This document shows, in pieces, positions 1-12,700 of a DNA stretch of 64,000 nucleotides; position 1 is the first letter of the stretch, and each line of letters begins with the position of its first letter. Source of the DNA: Dryas octopetala (Eukaryota > Streptophyta > Magnoliopsida > Rosales > Rosaceae). The position numbers and the translations under genes were made by a program. The DNA lies in contig OY992834.1 in the NCBI GenBank assembly GCA_963921425.1, forward strand, positions 24,131,923 to 24,195,922, given 5' to 3'. The notes below the pieces were generated by a model. The model was not told the origin of the DNA and made no database searches. It worked only from the letters and a program-made list of their open reading frames with translations.

Positions 1-9
1 NNNNNNNNN
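1..9. other. assembly gap edge
   Basis: The first nine bases are N. The sequence starts inside a mobile element, so its missing end lies in or beyond the gap. Confidence 0.95.
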
Positions 10-711
10 GGCGCAGGGGGCTTGGGGTGGAGTTGTTGGGTCGGATCGGCGCGGGGGAGCTAGTTCGCTGTGGGCGGCTCGAGTTGCACAGGAGGGGCCC
101 GGAGGGGGGGGCTGGTCGGGTCGGATCGTCGCGGAGCAGGGAAGCCCTTGGCTGCTCGGGTCGGAGGGGTAGCTGCTCTGCTGGCTCGGGTCGGGTTGCT
201 CAGATCGCGCAGGGGGCGGGTGTTTGTTTCGGGTGTTTTGAGGTAAGCAATTCAAAATTCTTCCTACCCAATTGATTTGTCGATTTTGCCTTGGAAAATG
301 AGAACTGTGAGAAATTGTGGTCGTCCAGCCGGAGGCGGACCTTGGAATTCTGAATGTGAATTTGTGGATAATGTGAGTAGGGGCAGGTGGAGGTGCAGGT
401 GGGTATGAACCTTGCCGAGCACTGGGTAGGCCACACGCCTTCATTTTGGACTTTGTAATTTATTGGGTGTTGTTGTGTTTTTGGCCAGGTACATAGGAAA
501 CAAGATTAGTGGGTCGGAACCCATCTGAGCTGTTGAAGCCGCGAAATACTGGTAAGGCTTTGGTTGTTATTGCTCTTCCTCATGAATTGATTTTGTGAAT
601 ATTGGTATGTGCATGATTGGTGGCTGAACATGGGAAAGTAATAGGGTGAATGTTGTAAATTTGGGGGTGGAAGAGCACATATGAGGGGTGGGAAACCAGT
701 AGTGATCTAAT

Positions 712-2790
712 ATGTCCATGGTGTTGTCTTGGATGGGCAGGTGTGCTGGGGTCGGACATTCCATGGTTTCTTCCGACGATTCGTTAAGGGAGGACAATTC
801 TATGGATGATGGAGAGTCCGACCAGGCGTCTACAAATAATGGGACACCAACTAGGCCAAGTGTGCCCCGACCCCGGATGGGGTGTGGAAACATGGGGGGG
901 GGGCAAAGTGCTCAAAACTGTCCAAGAGAGCCTGTCCATGGTGAGGGAAAGTGAAGGGAAGGACACTGGTAGTGAGAACAGTGATGATAGAGAAACGCCC
1001 CCAAGTGGTGGTGATGTGGGTAGGCACAGGGTACCTAGGACATATTGGTCCGTGGATGGGCTGTGTGAGAATAGGATGAAAGAGGAGGAGCTTGAAAAAT
1101 TGAGAGTGGAGTTCCAAATTCCCGATTACATCTGTCTGAGCCTCCCGGGAGAGAGTGATGTTTTGAGTGACCTTCCGGAGGGGCATATTTTGTGTTTTGC
1201 CAAAAGTTTTCACCATGAGTTTAGACTTCCTCTCCATCCCTACTTCCAATATATGTTAAGGAGGTTAGGAATTGCGCCAGCTCAACTAACACCCAATAGT
1301 TGGAGAACATTAATTGGGTTGTATGTATTGTTCCGAGATGAGGGGTATGGTGCCCCGAGTATGGCTCAATTCTCGAACTTGTTTGAAATTAAGTCGAGCC
1401 CCAATTTGCGAGGGTGGGTGTACTGCTCGCAGTTGGCAAACAGGTAGTTCACCGATGGTACGACTCGCCAAATACAGGTAGGCAACCCAGACGCCCATAA
1501 GGAGTGGAAGCCGATGCATTGGTCTATGTACACTTGGATTATTAGCTGATGTTGTGCTTATACTAATAGTAATGTTTGGTTGTTTGTTTTTGCAGGAGAT
1601 GAGTGGGAGAGACTGCCATTGTCTGAAGAGAGTGTGGAAGAGGTGCGGAGGATGCTTAGTTGACCCGCCCGAAAATTGAGCGCTGCATACCTCCTGTCTC
1701 CTGAAAAGTTGACCAAGTACGGCTTTGGAGCCCCATGTGATTTTCTGTGCTTTTCCTCTTGAAGTATTGGTTGATGAAAAAATAACTTGTGCTCATCGAT
1801 TTTGTTGTCTTACAGTGAAGACGGCCATTACGAAAAAGACAAGTAGACTAGTTGGTCCTTCCCCGCCTTCCTAGAGGAGGCTGATGATGGGGGCGTTATT
1901 GGCCGGGAGTGGCTTGTCCCAAGGGAATACAAGTAGAGGTGCGCCGGTGCCTGGGGGTATGAGGCATAGTGGGTCTACCAACACCGTTGTTCCGAAGGTA
2001 ACTTCTCCTGGGAGGAAAAGGAAGACTGGAGTGGACGTGGCCGAGCACGGGAGAAAGGGCAAGAGGGCAGCTAATGTGCCTGACCCAGTCCCAGAGGAGG
2101 ATCGTCTGGTAAGGCAGGCGGTGACAGATTTTGGTGGGTCGCTGAAGAAGGGGAGGGATGACCGGGTGATCGGCGATGGTGCTGAGCCTCTATCTGTTCT
2201 ACAGCGGGCCTTTTCCGAGCAATCCCAGGTAAGGAAGGGTGGTATATCATGATGAGATGTCCAAAGTTAAAACTTTATAGCATGTGATAACATTGTTGTG
2301 ACATTCGACCTGGCAGCCACTGTATTTCATTTATCAGGCACATGTTAGTGTCCTTGCCACGGTGGAGAAGATGAAGGATAAGATGTCGAGCTTCGTGGTA
2401 TGGAAGGACAGAGCGCTCTCAGCCAAGGAGAAGGTCAGTACCTTGGTCGGGCAGAACAATGCGTTGCAGGCCGAGCTACTGCAGGCCAGGAAAGAGGCGG
2501 ACCAGGCTAAGCAAGAGTTAGAACAGTGCGGGCAAGAGCTGAGCCAAGCCAAGCAGGAGTTGGACAACGAGTATAACAGCGGCTATGCAATGGGCTTTGG
2601 CGATTGCAAATTAGAGCTCGAGGAGATGTGCCCTGATTTTGACTGGGACCGCGTGCGTGGTCTGCTAGGGGCTGGTAATGATGGGCATGTCAACGTCCCG
2701 GAGGAAGGTACCCAGGAGGTAGAGCACGAGGATGGAGCATCCACAGGTGGGGAGCATGACATGGGGGGAGGATCCCAAATAAATGTTTGA
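712..2790 (+). pseudogene. antisense additional reading region of the Tat element (Transposase_28-like)
   Basis: This runs opposite to gag-pol. Reading frames at 806-1447, 1884-2252 and 2362-2790 are separated by stretches with plausible GT-AG borders. The first part (EFRLPLHPYFQYMLRRLGI, then APAQLTPNSWRTLIGLYVLF) matches the remembered 'putative gypsy type transposon' domain PF04195. The last part is a glutamine/glutamate-rich coiled coil with the pattern ELLQARKEADQAKQELEQ. Such an extra ORF is known in Tat elements and its function is unknown. Plant genome annotations often call it an uncharacterised host protein. Bases 10-711 ahead of it are GC-rich with a possible donor at 241, and may be its leader. 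Confidence 0.65.
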
Positions 2791-3300
2791 AGCAAACATG
2801 GCCCAAGGGCAGGGGTGGGCGGATCCCAAATAAATGTTTGAAGCAAACATGGCCCGGGGGCAGGGGTGGGCGGACCATCGCCCTATTTTTGTTTGAGTTA
2901 TATGGCGGGTCGGATGTGGCCCGTACCAACTTGCAAACTCTTTTAATTATTAAGTTTGTACTTAATGATATTTGCATGATTTGGAGAGTGTCCGACCCGT
3001 TATGGGGAGGATGCCCTTCTTTTTAATACATGGTATTGTAGAATTTTCTTGAATGCATGGTACTTAGTTTCCCTTGAATGCATTCTCCATAACCGCCCTT
3101 GAATGCATGGTACTTAGCTTCCCTTGAATGCATGGTATGGATATGGGTAAGGTCGGATGTATGATGGCCCGGAGGTCCATACCAACAATCAACACTTTGA
3201 ATGAAAATGAAGAAAAAGGGTGTTCGTGATAGGACATTCATTTATTAAAGTGATAAGTTAGATGAAATTGAAAAAAGTCCCCGGGGGGTACAAGATGTGT

Positions 3301-4640
3301 TTACTTGTAAAAGTAGCGGAGGTGCTCGGCATGCCAAGGGTGGCCGAGTTCCTTGCCGATTGTGGCGCGGAGCCTGTATGTGCCCGGACGGACGACTTCA
3401 ATGAGTTCATATGGTCTTTCCCAGTTAGGTTTCAGAGCACCCGTTTTGGCCAAGGTAGTGCTGTGCAGGACCCAGTCCCCCACTCGGAAGTGGCGAGGCT
3501 TAACTTTAGAGTTGTAGTACCGAGTGACCCGTTGCTGGTAGGCATACTTGTGTAGCTCAACCTGGGCCCGATGCTCTTCAGCTAGGTCGAGACTGAGGGC
3601 TAGCTGGTCAGCATTTTGCTCAGGTCGAAATGTGTCGAGGCGGTAAGAGGCAAGTCCGACCTCAACTGGGATGACGGCTTCAGAAGCAAAGGCCAAAGAA
3701 AATGGGGTTTCCCCGGTCGAGGATCGACAAGTCGTCCGGTAGGACCATAAAACTTCGGGTAGGAGGTCAGACCATTTTTCCTTCTTTGCATCAAGCTTGG
3801 TCTTCAAGGTATGTTTAATGGTCTTGTTGACAGCCTCGACCTGCCCGTTGGCCTGAGGATGACCAGGAGAGGCAAAGAAAACCTTGATGTTGAATGCGGA
3901 GCAAAATGACTTGAACTCTTTGTTGTCAAACTGTTTGCCATTGTCAGTGATCATGGCGTAGGCGAGACCAAAGCGGCAAATTATGTTCTTGCATACAAAA
4001 CTCTTGATGGTCTAGGTGGTGGCCTTTTCCAAGGGCTGGGCTTCTGCCCACTTAGTGAAGTAGTCCACTGCGACTACTGCCATTTTGACTTTTCTTTTCC
4101 CCTCTATCATTGGTCCGATTAAGTCGATACCCCATTGGGCAAAGGGCCAAGGACTGTCCATGGTAGTCAGGGGCTCTGGTGGTTAGCGCGGAAAAGTGGC
4201 AAATTTTTGGCACTTTATGCATTTCTGGGTGAGCTTCTTTGCATCAGCGCAGAGGGTTGGCCAATAATAGCCTTGGCGAATGGCCTGTGGGCTAAAGATT
4301 GGGCCCCTGCATGATTGCCGCAAACCCCTTCATGGATCTCCCGGAGGATATAGTTGCCTTGCTCGGGGGTAAGGCATCGTAAGTATGGCATGGAGAAACC
4401 CCGCTTGTATAACTTGTCGTTGAAAATGGTATACCGGGAGGCTCTATGACGAAGGCGCCGAGCCTCGGTCTTGTCCGCAGGTGGGTTCTCATGCTTAAGA
4501 AATGCGAGGAGATGGTCCATCCAACTAGCTTGTTGCTCAGACTGGCAGACTTCCATAACATCAGTGCTGCGCTAAGGTAAGAACTCGACTGGGACAGATC
4601 TTCCGGAGGTTTGGTCAACAGCCGAGGCAAGGCGAGCTAG
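3301..4640 (-). pseudogene. Tat element integrase
   Basis: The N-terminal zinc-binding region is visible near 4300-4400 (LREIHEGVCGNHAGAQSLA). The catalytic-core part MITDNGKQFDNKEFKSFC and SPGHPQANGQVEAVNKTIK lies at 3870-3954, followed by a C-terminal domain ending HPWHAEHLRYFYK at about 3301. Integrase inserts the DNA copy into the genome. Part of the fossil element. Confidence 0.85.
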
Positions 4641-4772
4641 GGTATCCGCCCTCTCATTGTTTGCCCGAGGGATTTGTATGAGCTGGTATGCTGAGAACTG
4701 ACTGAGTAAGCTTTGAACTTTGGTGAAGTAGGCGGTCATGCGCTCACCCTTTGTCTGGTATTCCTGTGTGAC

Positions 4773-6299
4773 TTAGTTCACCACAAGTTGAGAATTGCTG
4801 TAGATTTTGAGTTGCTCAACGTCCATATGTAGTGCCAAAGATAATCCGGCAAGGAGGGCCTCATATTCAGCTTCATTGTTGGATGCCTGGAAGCCGAATC
4901 GAAAAGCATACTCGATGGTGGTCTGGTCAGGGGTGATCAAAACAAGTCCGGCTCTACTACCTTGCTGGTTAGAAGATCCCTCAACATATAAAGACCAGAT
5001 TGGGTGATCTAACCTGATTGCTGAAGTAGAAGAAGTTGGTGGGTCAGTGGTCGACACAATGGCGGAGGAGGGCTCAGCCTCGGGTAGGAATGTAGACTCT
5101 GAAATGAAGTCTGCAATTGCTTGTCCCTTGATCGCTGGCCGTGGGCAGTAGGAAATGTCAAATTCGCTCAGCTCAATGGACCATTTGATAAGTCGGCCAG
5201 AGACCTCGGGTCGCTGCAAGACTTGCCTGAGCGGTTGATTGGTGAGAACCACAATAGGGTGAGCCTGGAAGTATGGGCGGAGGCGCCGGGTTGATATGAC
5301 CAAGGCAAGGGCTAATTTTTCTATCTCTTGATATCTGGTCTCAACATCTTGCAGGGCCTTACTGATATAGTACACTGGGTGCTCGACCCTATCCTCAAGT
5401 CGAATTAGGACCAAGCTGGTGGCTGTCAGAGAAACAGACAAGTAGAGGAGTAGCTCTTCCCCTGGCTCGGGTTTAGAGAGTAGAGGTGATTTGCCCATAT
5501 ACTCTTTAAGGTCTTGGAAGGCCTTCTCACACTCCGGAGTCCAGTCAATGTATTTTGTCCAAGCCTTAAGGGTTTTGAAGAATGGGGCGCAATGGTCGGT
5601 GGCCTTAGATATGAATCGTGTCAAGGCGGCGACCCGGCCTGTTAGGCTCTGGACTTCCTTCTGAGTCCTGGGAGATTGCATATCGATCAAGGCTTTGATT
5701 TTTTCAGGGTTGGCCTCGATACCCCTTTGGCTCACCATGTAACCAAGGAATTTTCCCGAAAATACGCCGAACGTGCACTTGGCAGGGTTCAGGCGCATCT
5801 GGTACTTCTTGAGTACTGAAAACATTTCGGAAAGCCTGTGGACGTGGTCTTCCGCCCGGACACTTTTGACAAGCATGTCGTCCACATAGACTTCCATGGA
5901 CTTGCCGATATACTCTGAGAAGATGGAGTTGACCAAACGCTGGTAGATGGCCCCAGCATTTTTGAGTCAAAAAGGCATGACTTTATAACAATATAGGCCT
6001 CTGTCAGTAATGAAGACCGTATTGTCTTGGTCAGAGTTGTGCATAAAGATTTGGTTATAGCCGGAGTAGCCGTCCATGAAACTAAGGAGTGCATGGCCTG
6101 CTGTGGCATCAACCAGTTGGTCAATTCTCGGAAGAGGAAAGCTGTCCTTGGGGCAGGCCTTGTTGAAGTCGGTGAAGTCCACACACATCCGCCACTTGCC
6201 ATTTGACTTTTTGACCATCACAACATTGGCTAGCCAATCCGGGTAGGAAACCTCACGGATGAAACCAATTTTCTGTAATTTGTCGACTTCGTCCTTCAT
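4773..6299 (-). pseudogene. Tat element reverse transcriptase and RNase H
   Basis: Reverse transcriptase is clear from WRMCVDFTDFNKACPKDSFP and SFMDGYSGYNQI (5967-6299) and from the catalytic-type YVDDMLVKS motif near 5890. The connection and RNase H domains follow, with DISYCPRPAIKGQ and SNNEAEYEALLAGL toward 4830. The order RT, RNase H, then integrase defines Ty3/Gypsy as opposed to Copia. Confidence 0.85.
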
Positions 6300-6338
6300 A
6301 GCAGCATAGATTTCGGGCTTGTACTGCCTACGCTTTTG

Positions 6339-7220
6339 TTAGACGGGGCGGTGCTGCGGATTAAGATTCAGGCGATGGGAGATTACCTCCGGAGAGATCC
6401 CGGGCATGTCATTATAGGACCATGCAAAGACTTCGGCATTGGCACGAAGGAAGTGGATGAGTTCGTCTCGGAGACCAACACTGAGCTGGGTTCCGACCTG
6501 AACCTTGCGGTCCGGGTAGGCAGGTGAGATGAGAACTTCTTCCACACAACTGTCATCTGGCTGGGTAATAGCTCTGAAAGACGAATCACGGGGGTCTTCA
6601 GGAGGATCCGGGGTAGGGCAGGTGAGGGAAACAGAAACAGCCATATAGGGCTTGGCCTCTTTCTTCTTCTTAACGGAAGTCGTATAGCATGACCTGGCTG
6701 ATACTTGGTAGCCTTTGACTACCCCCGTTCCACATGGGGTCGGGAACTTGATCAAAAGCAAGTGAGTGGAGATCATAACCTTCAGTTGGTTAAGGGCCGG
6801 TCGTCCCAGGATGACGTTGTAAGCTGTAGGGCAGTCGACCATCAAAAGAGGCCAAGCCCTATATGGCTGTTTCTGTTTCCCTCACCTGCCCTACCCCGGA
6901 TCCTCCTGAAGACCCCCGTGATTCGTCTTTCAGAGCTATTACCCAGCCAGATGACAGTTGTGTGGAAGAAGTTCTCATCTCACCTGCCTACCCAGCGGAC
7001 GAAGGATACCTCCAGAGGGTGAGGGGGGGTAGATCCCACCAAGAGGGGTGACCATATCGCCCGAAAAGCTAAGTAAAGGAGCGACCGATCGGTCAAGCCT
7101 CTCCTGGTCAATTCCAAGAGCTGTGAAGGCTGAGGCGAAGAGGATGTTGACGCACAATCGACAAGGATCCGAGCCACGTCAAAGTTAGCTATGGTGGCCT
7201 CAATAACCAAAGGGTCATCG
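6339..7220 (-). pseudogene. Tat element protease and linker region
   Basis: The minus-strand product contains AYNVILGRPALNQLK near 6820, typical of the region just after the aspartic protease of plant Gypsy polyproteins. It is followed by the linker into reverse transcriptase. The segment near 7100-7210 (FDVARILVDC) resembles the start of the protease fold. Part of the same fossil element. Confidence 0.6.
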
Positions 7221-7279
7221 TGTGGAAAGATTAAATCACATTCCTCCTCCTCAGCAAAGGAAATGGGCGACCACCCGAG

Positions 7280-8880
7280 CTAAGGAGTCTTTTTGCCACG
7301 GTGGAAGTCTACAGCCATAACGCCGGAGCATTGCTGAGCACTTCGAGTGTATTCCTTCCTAGCCCTGTTGGAGTTGCCGGCGAGGGTGGGGCCCCCACAG
7401 ATGGTATTGACTCGCCCCCGTCGTTGTCCTTCGGTCTTGGCCTTCTTAGTGGCCTCCTTGTCTACAAAGCCATCCAACTTTCCAGCCTGTACCAAAGTTT
7501 CTATGGCCTCCTTAAAGGCTCTGCATACTTCAGTGTCATGGCCATGGTCGTTATGGTAAAGGCAAAAAAAGTTCTTGTTAGCTCGGTACCGTGTTTGTGG
7601 TGGGCAGGGTGGGACCTTAGGAAGTATGTCCTTGATCTGGGGATACAATTCTGTATAAGTAATAGTGAGAATTGTATAGACTTTGAACCTGGAGGCATAG
7701 CATGTCTGATAAGTTTCCTCCCTTCGTTGTCCTCCGCCTCTACCATCACCAAATTGTTTCTTGGTGAATTTATTGAACTTTTTCCCGGACCCCCCATACT
7801 CGTTACCCGAGTAAGGCTTGGGCTGGGGTGGCACTATGATGGCCTGGTCGGTACTTGGGCGATCTATGGTAGGTGGCTTTTTCCCATATGTTTTGAATTC
7901 AGCAGTAGCATAGGCAATGGCCTCTTGCATGAGTTCCTTATAGGTGCGCGGATTGCGGCGGTTGATTTCAAACAAGAAGTCCCCCTCTAAGAGACCACCC
8001 TCGAAAGCAGCGAAGGCTACCTTCTCATCACAGTCGCGACACCGAGATCACTCTAGCTAAAATCGGGTGATATATTCCCGAAGAGATTCCCTGCTGCTCT
8101 GGCGGACCCGCGTCAGGTTCTCCGTGGTGTAAATCCTATCGGTCTGGATGATATACTGGCCTAGGAAGAGCTCTCGGAGCTCGTTGAAACAATCAACCGA
8201 GCCGGGAGGAAGTTGATAGAACCAATTCCTTGCACTGCCAGAGAGGGTAGAAAGGAAGATCCGACACTTTGTAACGTCATCGGCACCTTTAGACTCCAGA
8301 GCTGACCGGAAACTCATGAGGTGGTCATATAGGTCTTCCTACCCTGTGTACGGAGTGATTTTGGGAGGTCGAACGTCGCCAACCGGGGGAATGGACAGGA
8401 TGCGGGCTGTGAAAGGTCCAGGTAGCTCCCTTGTTTCCAGAGATGGGTGTCCACCACGACTGCCCCCCTCCACTCTCCTCAGGTGCTCACTGATGTCCAT
8501 GAAGAGTTGTTGGAGCTGGTCTGGTGGAAGAGATCCGCTGTTACCGGAGTCAGCGACTTGCTCACAAGTCTCTTTTGGAAACCTAGGGGTGGGCGGCTAC
8601 CTTGCCCTGCGTTCAGTTGACGCAGAACATTTCGATCCCTTCGAGGGGGGTTCCTCCTCTCACCACTCCGGAGAGTGGTATGTTCTTTCTTGTCGTGGAG
8701 AAGTCGCTCGTACAGCTGTGTTGTGTCCTTTTGGAGGTCGAGCTGTTCATGGGTTCGTTGGAGTTGAGCTTCCAACCGTTGGATGTATGCCTCCTGATCA
8801 GGTTCGGCAATCTTCTTGCCTCGTTTGTCACCCAGTGGGGTGTTGTCGACCTGGTCGAGAATAGGACCTCCGTCAGACAT
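7280..8880 (-). pseudogene. Tat element gag region
   Basis: Minus-strand reading frames give a gag-like product. An N-terminal coiled stretch (about 8880-8480) is followed by the plant retrotransposon gag core, recognisable from GSARNWFYQLPPGSV near 8220, and by a basic C-terminal part with a cysteine/histidine stretch near 7550. Gag forms the cytoplasmic particle that packages the element RNA. Belongs to the fossil element above. Confidence 0.75.
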
Positions 8881-8960
8881 CGCGAGGGTCGGAAGGTCGG
8901 AAGGTTTTGGTGCACCTCAACTGAGGGTAGAGAATCAAATGGGGAAAAGTTGTACTTTCC

Positions 8961-8977
8961 CATAGACGGCGCTAAAC
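8961..8977 (-). promoter_or_regulatory. primer binding site of the Tat element
   Basis: On the minus strand, directly inside the LTR, sits TTTAGCGCCGTCTATGGG. It resembles the TGGCGCCGTCTGTGGGA-type primer sites of plant Gypsy elements. The exact tRNA is not determined. Confidence 0.6.
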
Positions 8978-9286
8978 TGTTGATGCTGAAAAATGGTAAA
9001 GCAGTCAACGTCGAGTCAAACCACGTGGACCCGTTGACCCACCACTGAGTGGATGACACATCGAAGTGGGGTAGGAACAGGTAGCTGGGTTTGACTAGTG
9101 AATAGTGGAGAAGTGATAATATCCAAAGCACCCTGTGCAAGCACACAAAAGTGAGCAGGAAGGGCACCGGTGTGGTACCGGCCGAAGCTCCTCCGATGCT
9201 CAAGTCAGTGTTCAGAGAATCTGTGAGCAGAGTGAGTGAATAGTATAATATTGATTGAATTGTCCTTTTGTGACAAGAAAGTACCT

Positions 9287-9294
9287 CTTTTATA
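9287..9294 (-). promoter_or_regulatory. TATA box in the Tat LTR
   Basis: TATAAAAG on the minus strand, in the middle of the LTR and pointing toward gag, is placed as a core promoter should be in an LTR of this length. Confidence 0.5.
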
Positions 9295-9431
9295 GTACTT
9301 TTGGAAGAGTGTCAACCAATCCGGTGATGACACGTGTCCCTTGTAATAAATCGCACTGTAGGAGCGCCACGTGTCACCTGTCTCGTGGATCCGAATGAGT
9401 CGACACGGGTCGGGGCCTATGAGGCTGGAGC

Positions 9432-9536
9432 TGGAGAGGCCGGAACCTAGGAGGTCAGGACCTAGGAGGCCAGAGCCTATGAAGCCGGAGCCTGGGAGGC
9501 CAGAGCCTAGGGGGCCGGAGCCTAAGAGGTCAGGGG
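9432..9536. repeat. 15-bp tandem repeat inside the Tat LTR
   Basis: About seven units of the type CTAGGAGGCCAGAGC follow each other with an even 15-bp period. A second, longer partial repeat (GGAAGGGCTT...TTTGGGCCTAA) follows up to about 9645. The array lies upstream of the LTR TATA box in the direction of transcription, where LTR enhancer repeats are often found; an enhancer role is only inferred. Confidence 0.8.
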
Positions 9537-9703
9537 CTAGGAGCCCAGGAGCCCAGGAAGGGCTTCGTCTTTGGGCCTAAGAAGTCGGAGCTCAGGAGCC
9601 CAAGAACTTAGGAAGGGCTTATCCTTTGGGCCTAAACCCAAACGACATGATGTTAAGCCTTCTGTGACTTGTCGTTATGCCCAGATAATTAGTCATACGA
9701 ACA

Positions 9704-12700
9704 TGAATCAACATGAAAAATGAATGGAACAGAGTGTGGAGTCGGTGTATGATCTTGTCATTGTCTTGGTTGTGTCATGTCAAGTCACATATTCGAATCA
9801 AATACTTTTATTTCATTTCACCAACATAAAACAAGAAAATTAAACATAACACGATTTATTTTATTTCACGATACGATACAAAACGACAAACACAGACATG
9901 CACACAAAGATGCTTAACCAAAAACTCGAAATCAAAACAAAATGCAACACACATAAACGACAAACACAAGGACACATAAAACGTCGACATTCAACGCTGG
10001 CATCGTGCGTGGGCCCGACTTCCTTGGCGCATCCTGAGGTGCTTTACCAGATCTTGCTTTAGTCGATCATGGAGTGCCCTTGACCTAATCAACCTTACCC
10101 GAGAAAGCCTCTCCACTACACAACGTGGACGATAACTTTCACCTCCATCATATGGTTCAATGTCATATCGTGCCACAGCTCGGACGATCCTTTCCTGAAC
10201 GTGGTCGACGTCATCATCCAATTCATCAGCTTCATTTTCTGGCTGCTCGTCTTCATAATATAACCGAGATCATTGATGCTCCATCCTTTAGCGGGTTTTT
10301 TGAGAATCTCTCATCTTGCCCTCAAAATCCTAAAAGACCTCTCAATATCTTTCCTGTAGGACTGTTGATACTTTGCAAATAATACACTAGCGTCTCCTAC
10401 CGGATTCGATATTGTTTCGATCAATATAGCCCATTTGGAATAAATCTGGTTCACTAGATAATATCTTATTGTGTAGACATTTTCATTGACTTAGTATCTG
10501 ACTTGAAGTTGCAATGCTGCTCTTTAACATAAAAAAGACGCAAGTCATCCAAGACGCTAATGTCGTAGTGATAATCATGAATAATTCATCTAATTAGTCC
10601 ACAATATCATATTGATAATCATATAAAATAGGGTTTCGAACATTCATACCTGAGTTGTTCATATCATTTGTAACTTTGTCTTTCCTATGCCACCCATCCC
10701 AAGAATGGAAATAAGCATAATATGCTTTTGCTTGCTTAAACGAAACAAAAGTCGAATGATTGATGTTTCTTTTTGGTCAGGACTCAATTGAAAATCCAAT
10801 TTTTATAGATTGTAGAAGACTCTTCTCATGTCTCCCTTAGATCTCCTCAATCTCATGAGCCACTTTTGATGACTGAAAAAAAGTAAGAAGAACTCTGTTA
10901 TTATATCCACATATAAGAATCTGAAGACATAAATTACTGGAAGAACCGAAGATCTAAAACTCCTATATCCATGAATGAAAAAGAAAAAAATATTATACAA
11001 AAAGTTCAAAACGGCTGATTATCTATATGATTCAATTCCTATACAAATCCAAAAACCACCAGAGAAACTCATATTCAGCTCAAAAATTCAAATTGGAAAC
11101 AAAGAATAGAAAATGCATTATCATGGGCTAAATACAATTAATCTCAAAACTTAATAAAGTTGTACAATTTGTGGACCAAAGACGCTTCCTCATCGATCAT
11201 ATAATATTGAGGAGAAAGATGATAAATCAATCTATGTTTGGTTACAGAGAAAATCTTGAAAGAGATAAAACAAATTAAGATTCATAAATTAATATGGCTG
11301 GATTGATTTATCGAAAACAGTATTACCAATTAAATTAAAGAGAGTACACCATTTTGAAGATGGATCAAGTAAATTAAAGAGAGTACAAAAAGAGAGCAAA
11401 CCAAGTCATAATTAAGGCAATCAATCTCAGAGTGAGAGCATATATGCATGTATGTATGTAGTATGTTGTGTTACAATAGGGTAGGTTTCTTATCAAAGTG
11501 CAATCGTACCAAATCTTCCTGCTAAGAAAGCGAGGGCAGCACCACTGAACTAAGGTTCTGAGATAGTGTAGCAGATCTAGAGCTTGAGCTTGAGGTTCTC
11601 AAGCTGTTTGGTCTCCAAGAAAATCAATGTCTTACTTTGTCTGTCAGCAGAGGAGAGAACTTTTACGTTGTAGCAAAATTGGATAGCAGTTTAGTAGAAA
11701 ATTTAGAGAAATTCAATATTACTAGGAAAGAGAAGAAGGAAATAAAAAGCGAAGCGATCACTCGATCAACATGAGATTAAAGAGGAATGGAAGGAGGACT
11801 GGCGTCCACCAATAACAAAGCAGCCTTGGTTGCTCCGTACGTACAGTATCTTCTTGGGAAGTGATTAGCATTCATACTGCTACAAGTTCCAACACACACC
11901 TAAATACCTAATGATCTTCAGCTTCTCTTTCTCAATTTTTTTTCTTTTTTGTTTTTCAGATGAGCCTATGATATAGGAATAATTAAGGACCTATATGGGC
12001 GTAGCAGTGTACGTCTCCTCACATGAACTATGTAAGAAAATTTTAAAAATAGTAATTAAGAGATAATGATACGTTTGGTCTATTTATTATTTATTATTTT
12101 TGTGTTGTTCACAAATTTTTTTAAGTGTCAAATGAATTTATGAATTAATTGAATTTTACCACTTTAATCCATTCTATCAAAATACTCCAAAAAAACATCA
12201 ATTTTGGTTATGTGAGGAACACATGGAACTACAAAAGGGAGATGAGGGAACATATAATCACCGATTTGCACCTCCAAGTGCACCACACGTGACAAAATTT
12301 AATGTTCATTTGAACTTGTAATGGGTATCCCCACCATAAGATCAAGTACCATATTGGGCTCGGACTTTGGAATGAGCCAAAAGTCTGAAAAAGTTGCGTG
12401 AGAGTTTAGTTTGAACAAATTTTATCAGTTAATCATCTACTTCTTTTGGAAGTAAGATTCAATTCAATTCTTTTTCATCTCTATTCTTGTGAGACTTTCC
12501 TTTCGATTCTATCGTTGTTAAACACTAAAAGGATTCGTGTAATGAACGATTCTCCCATTTGAGTATCCTTTGGGAATTTTGGGGATGAAATTCTTTTAGG
12601 GTCCATTAAATTGTAGGCTCCGACAACTTAAAAAGTTGGTTTAAAGGACACCCAGCCAAATAAGTTTAGCTAAAGATTAAAAGTGCATCTGAGAATAAAA

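Larger units (their letters stand above)
10..9703 (-). mobile_element. Tat-lineage Ty3/Gypsy LTR retrotransposon, broken, left end outside window
   Basis: Read on the minus strand, this is a plant Ty3/Gypsy element in the order LTR, primer site, gag, protease, reverse transcriptase, RNase H, integrase, followed by a region coding on the opposite strand. That order with an extra antisense reading region between integrase and the 3' LTR is known for the Tat group (Retand/Ogre relatives). Only the right-hand LTR is in the window; the other would lie left of the gap. The body is a fossil with many breaks, on the order of ten, and an internal inverted duplication is visible in the protease region. 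Its right end meets the repeat copy at 9704, exactly where the second copy of that repeat continues without the element, so the insertion point is well supported. Without the second LTR no age can be read from it. Confidence 0.85.
8978..9703 (-). repeat. 5' LTR of the Tat element
   Basis: On the plus strand it begins TGTTGATGCT and ends ACGAACA, giving the inverted TGTT/AACA ends expected of an LTR. The inner end abuts a primer-binding-type sequence. The outer end at 9703 coincides with the point where identity to the repeat copy at 54663 begins. It holds a TATA box on the minus strand and a 15-bp tandem repeat. About 726 bp long. The other LTR is not in the window, so the boundaries rest on this one copy and on the empty site. 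Confidence 0.75.

Noticed and set aside
712-2790. Independent host gene next to a retrotransposon
   Set aside because: Position, orientation and the PF04195-like content fit the known antisense region of Tat elements better.
10125-10382. Plus-strand frame repeated almost identically at 55086-55352
   Set aside because: Conserved only because it mirrors the Harbinger transposase remnant on the minus strand in both repeat copies.
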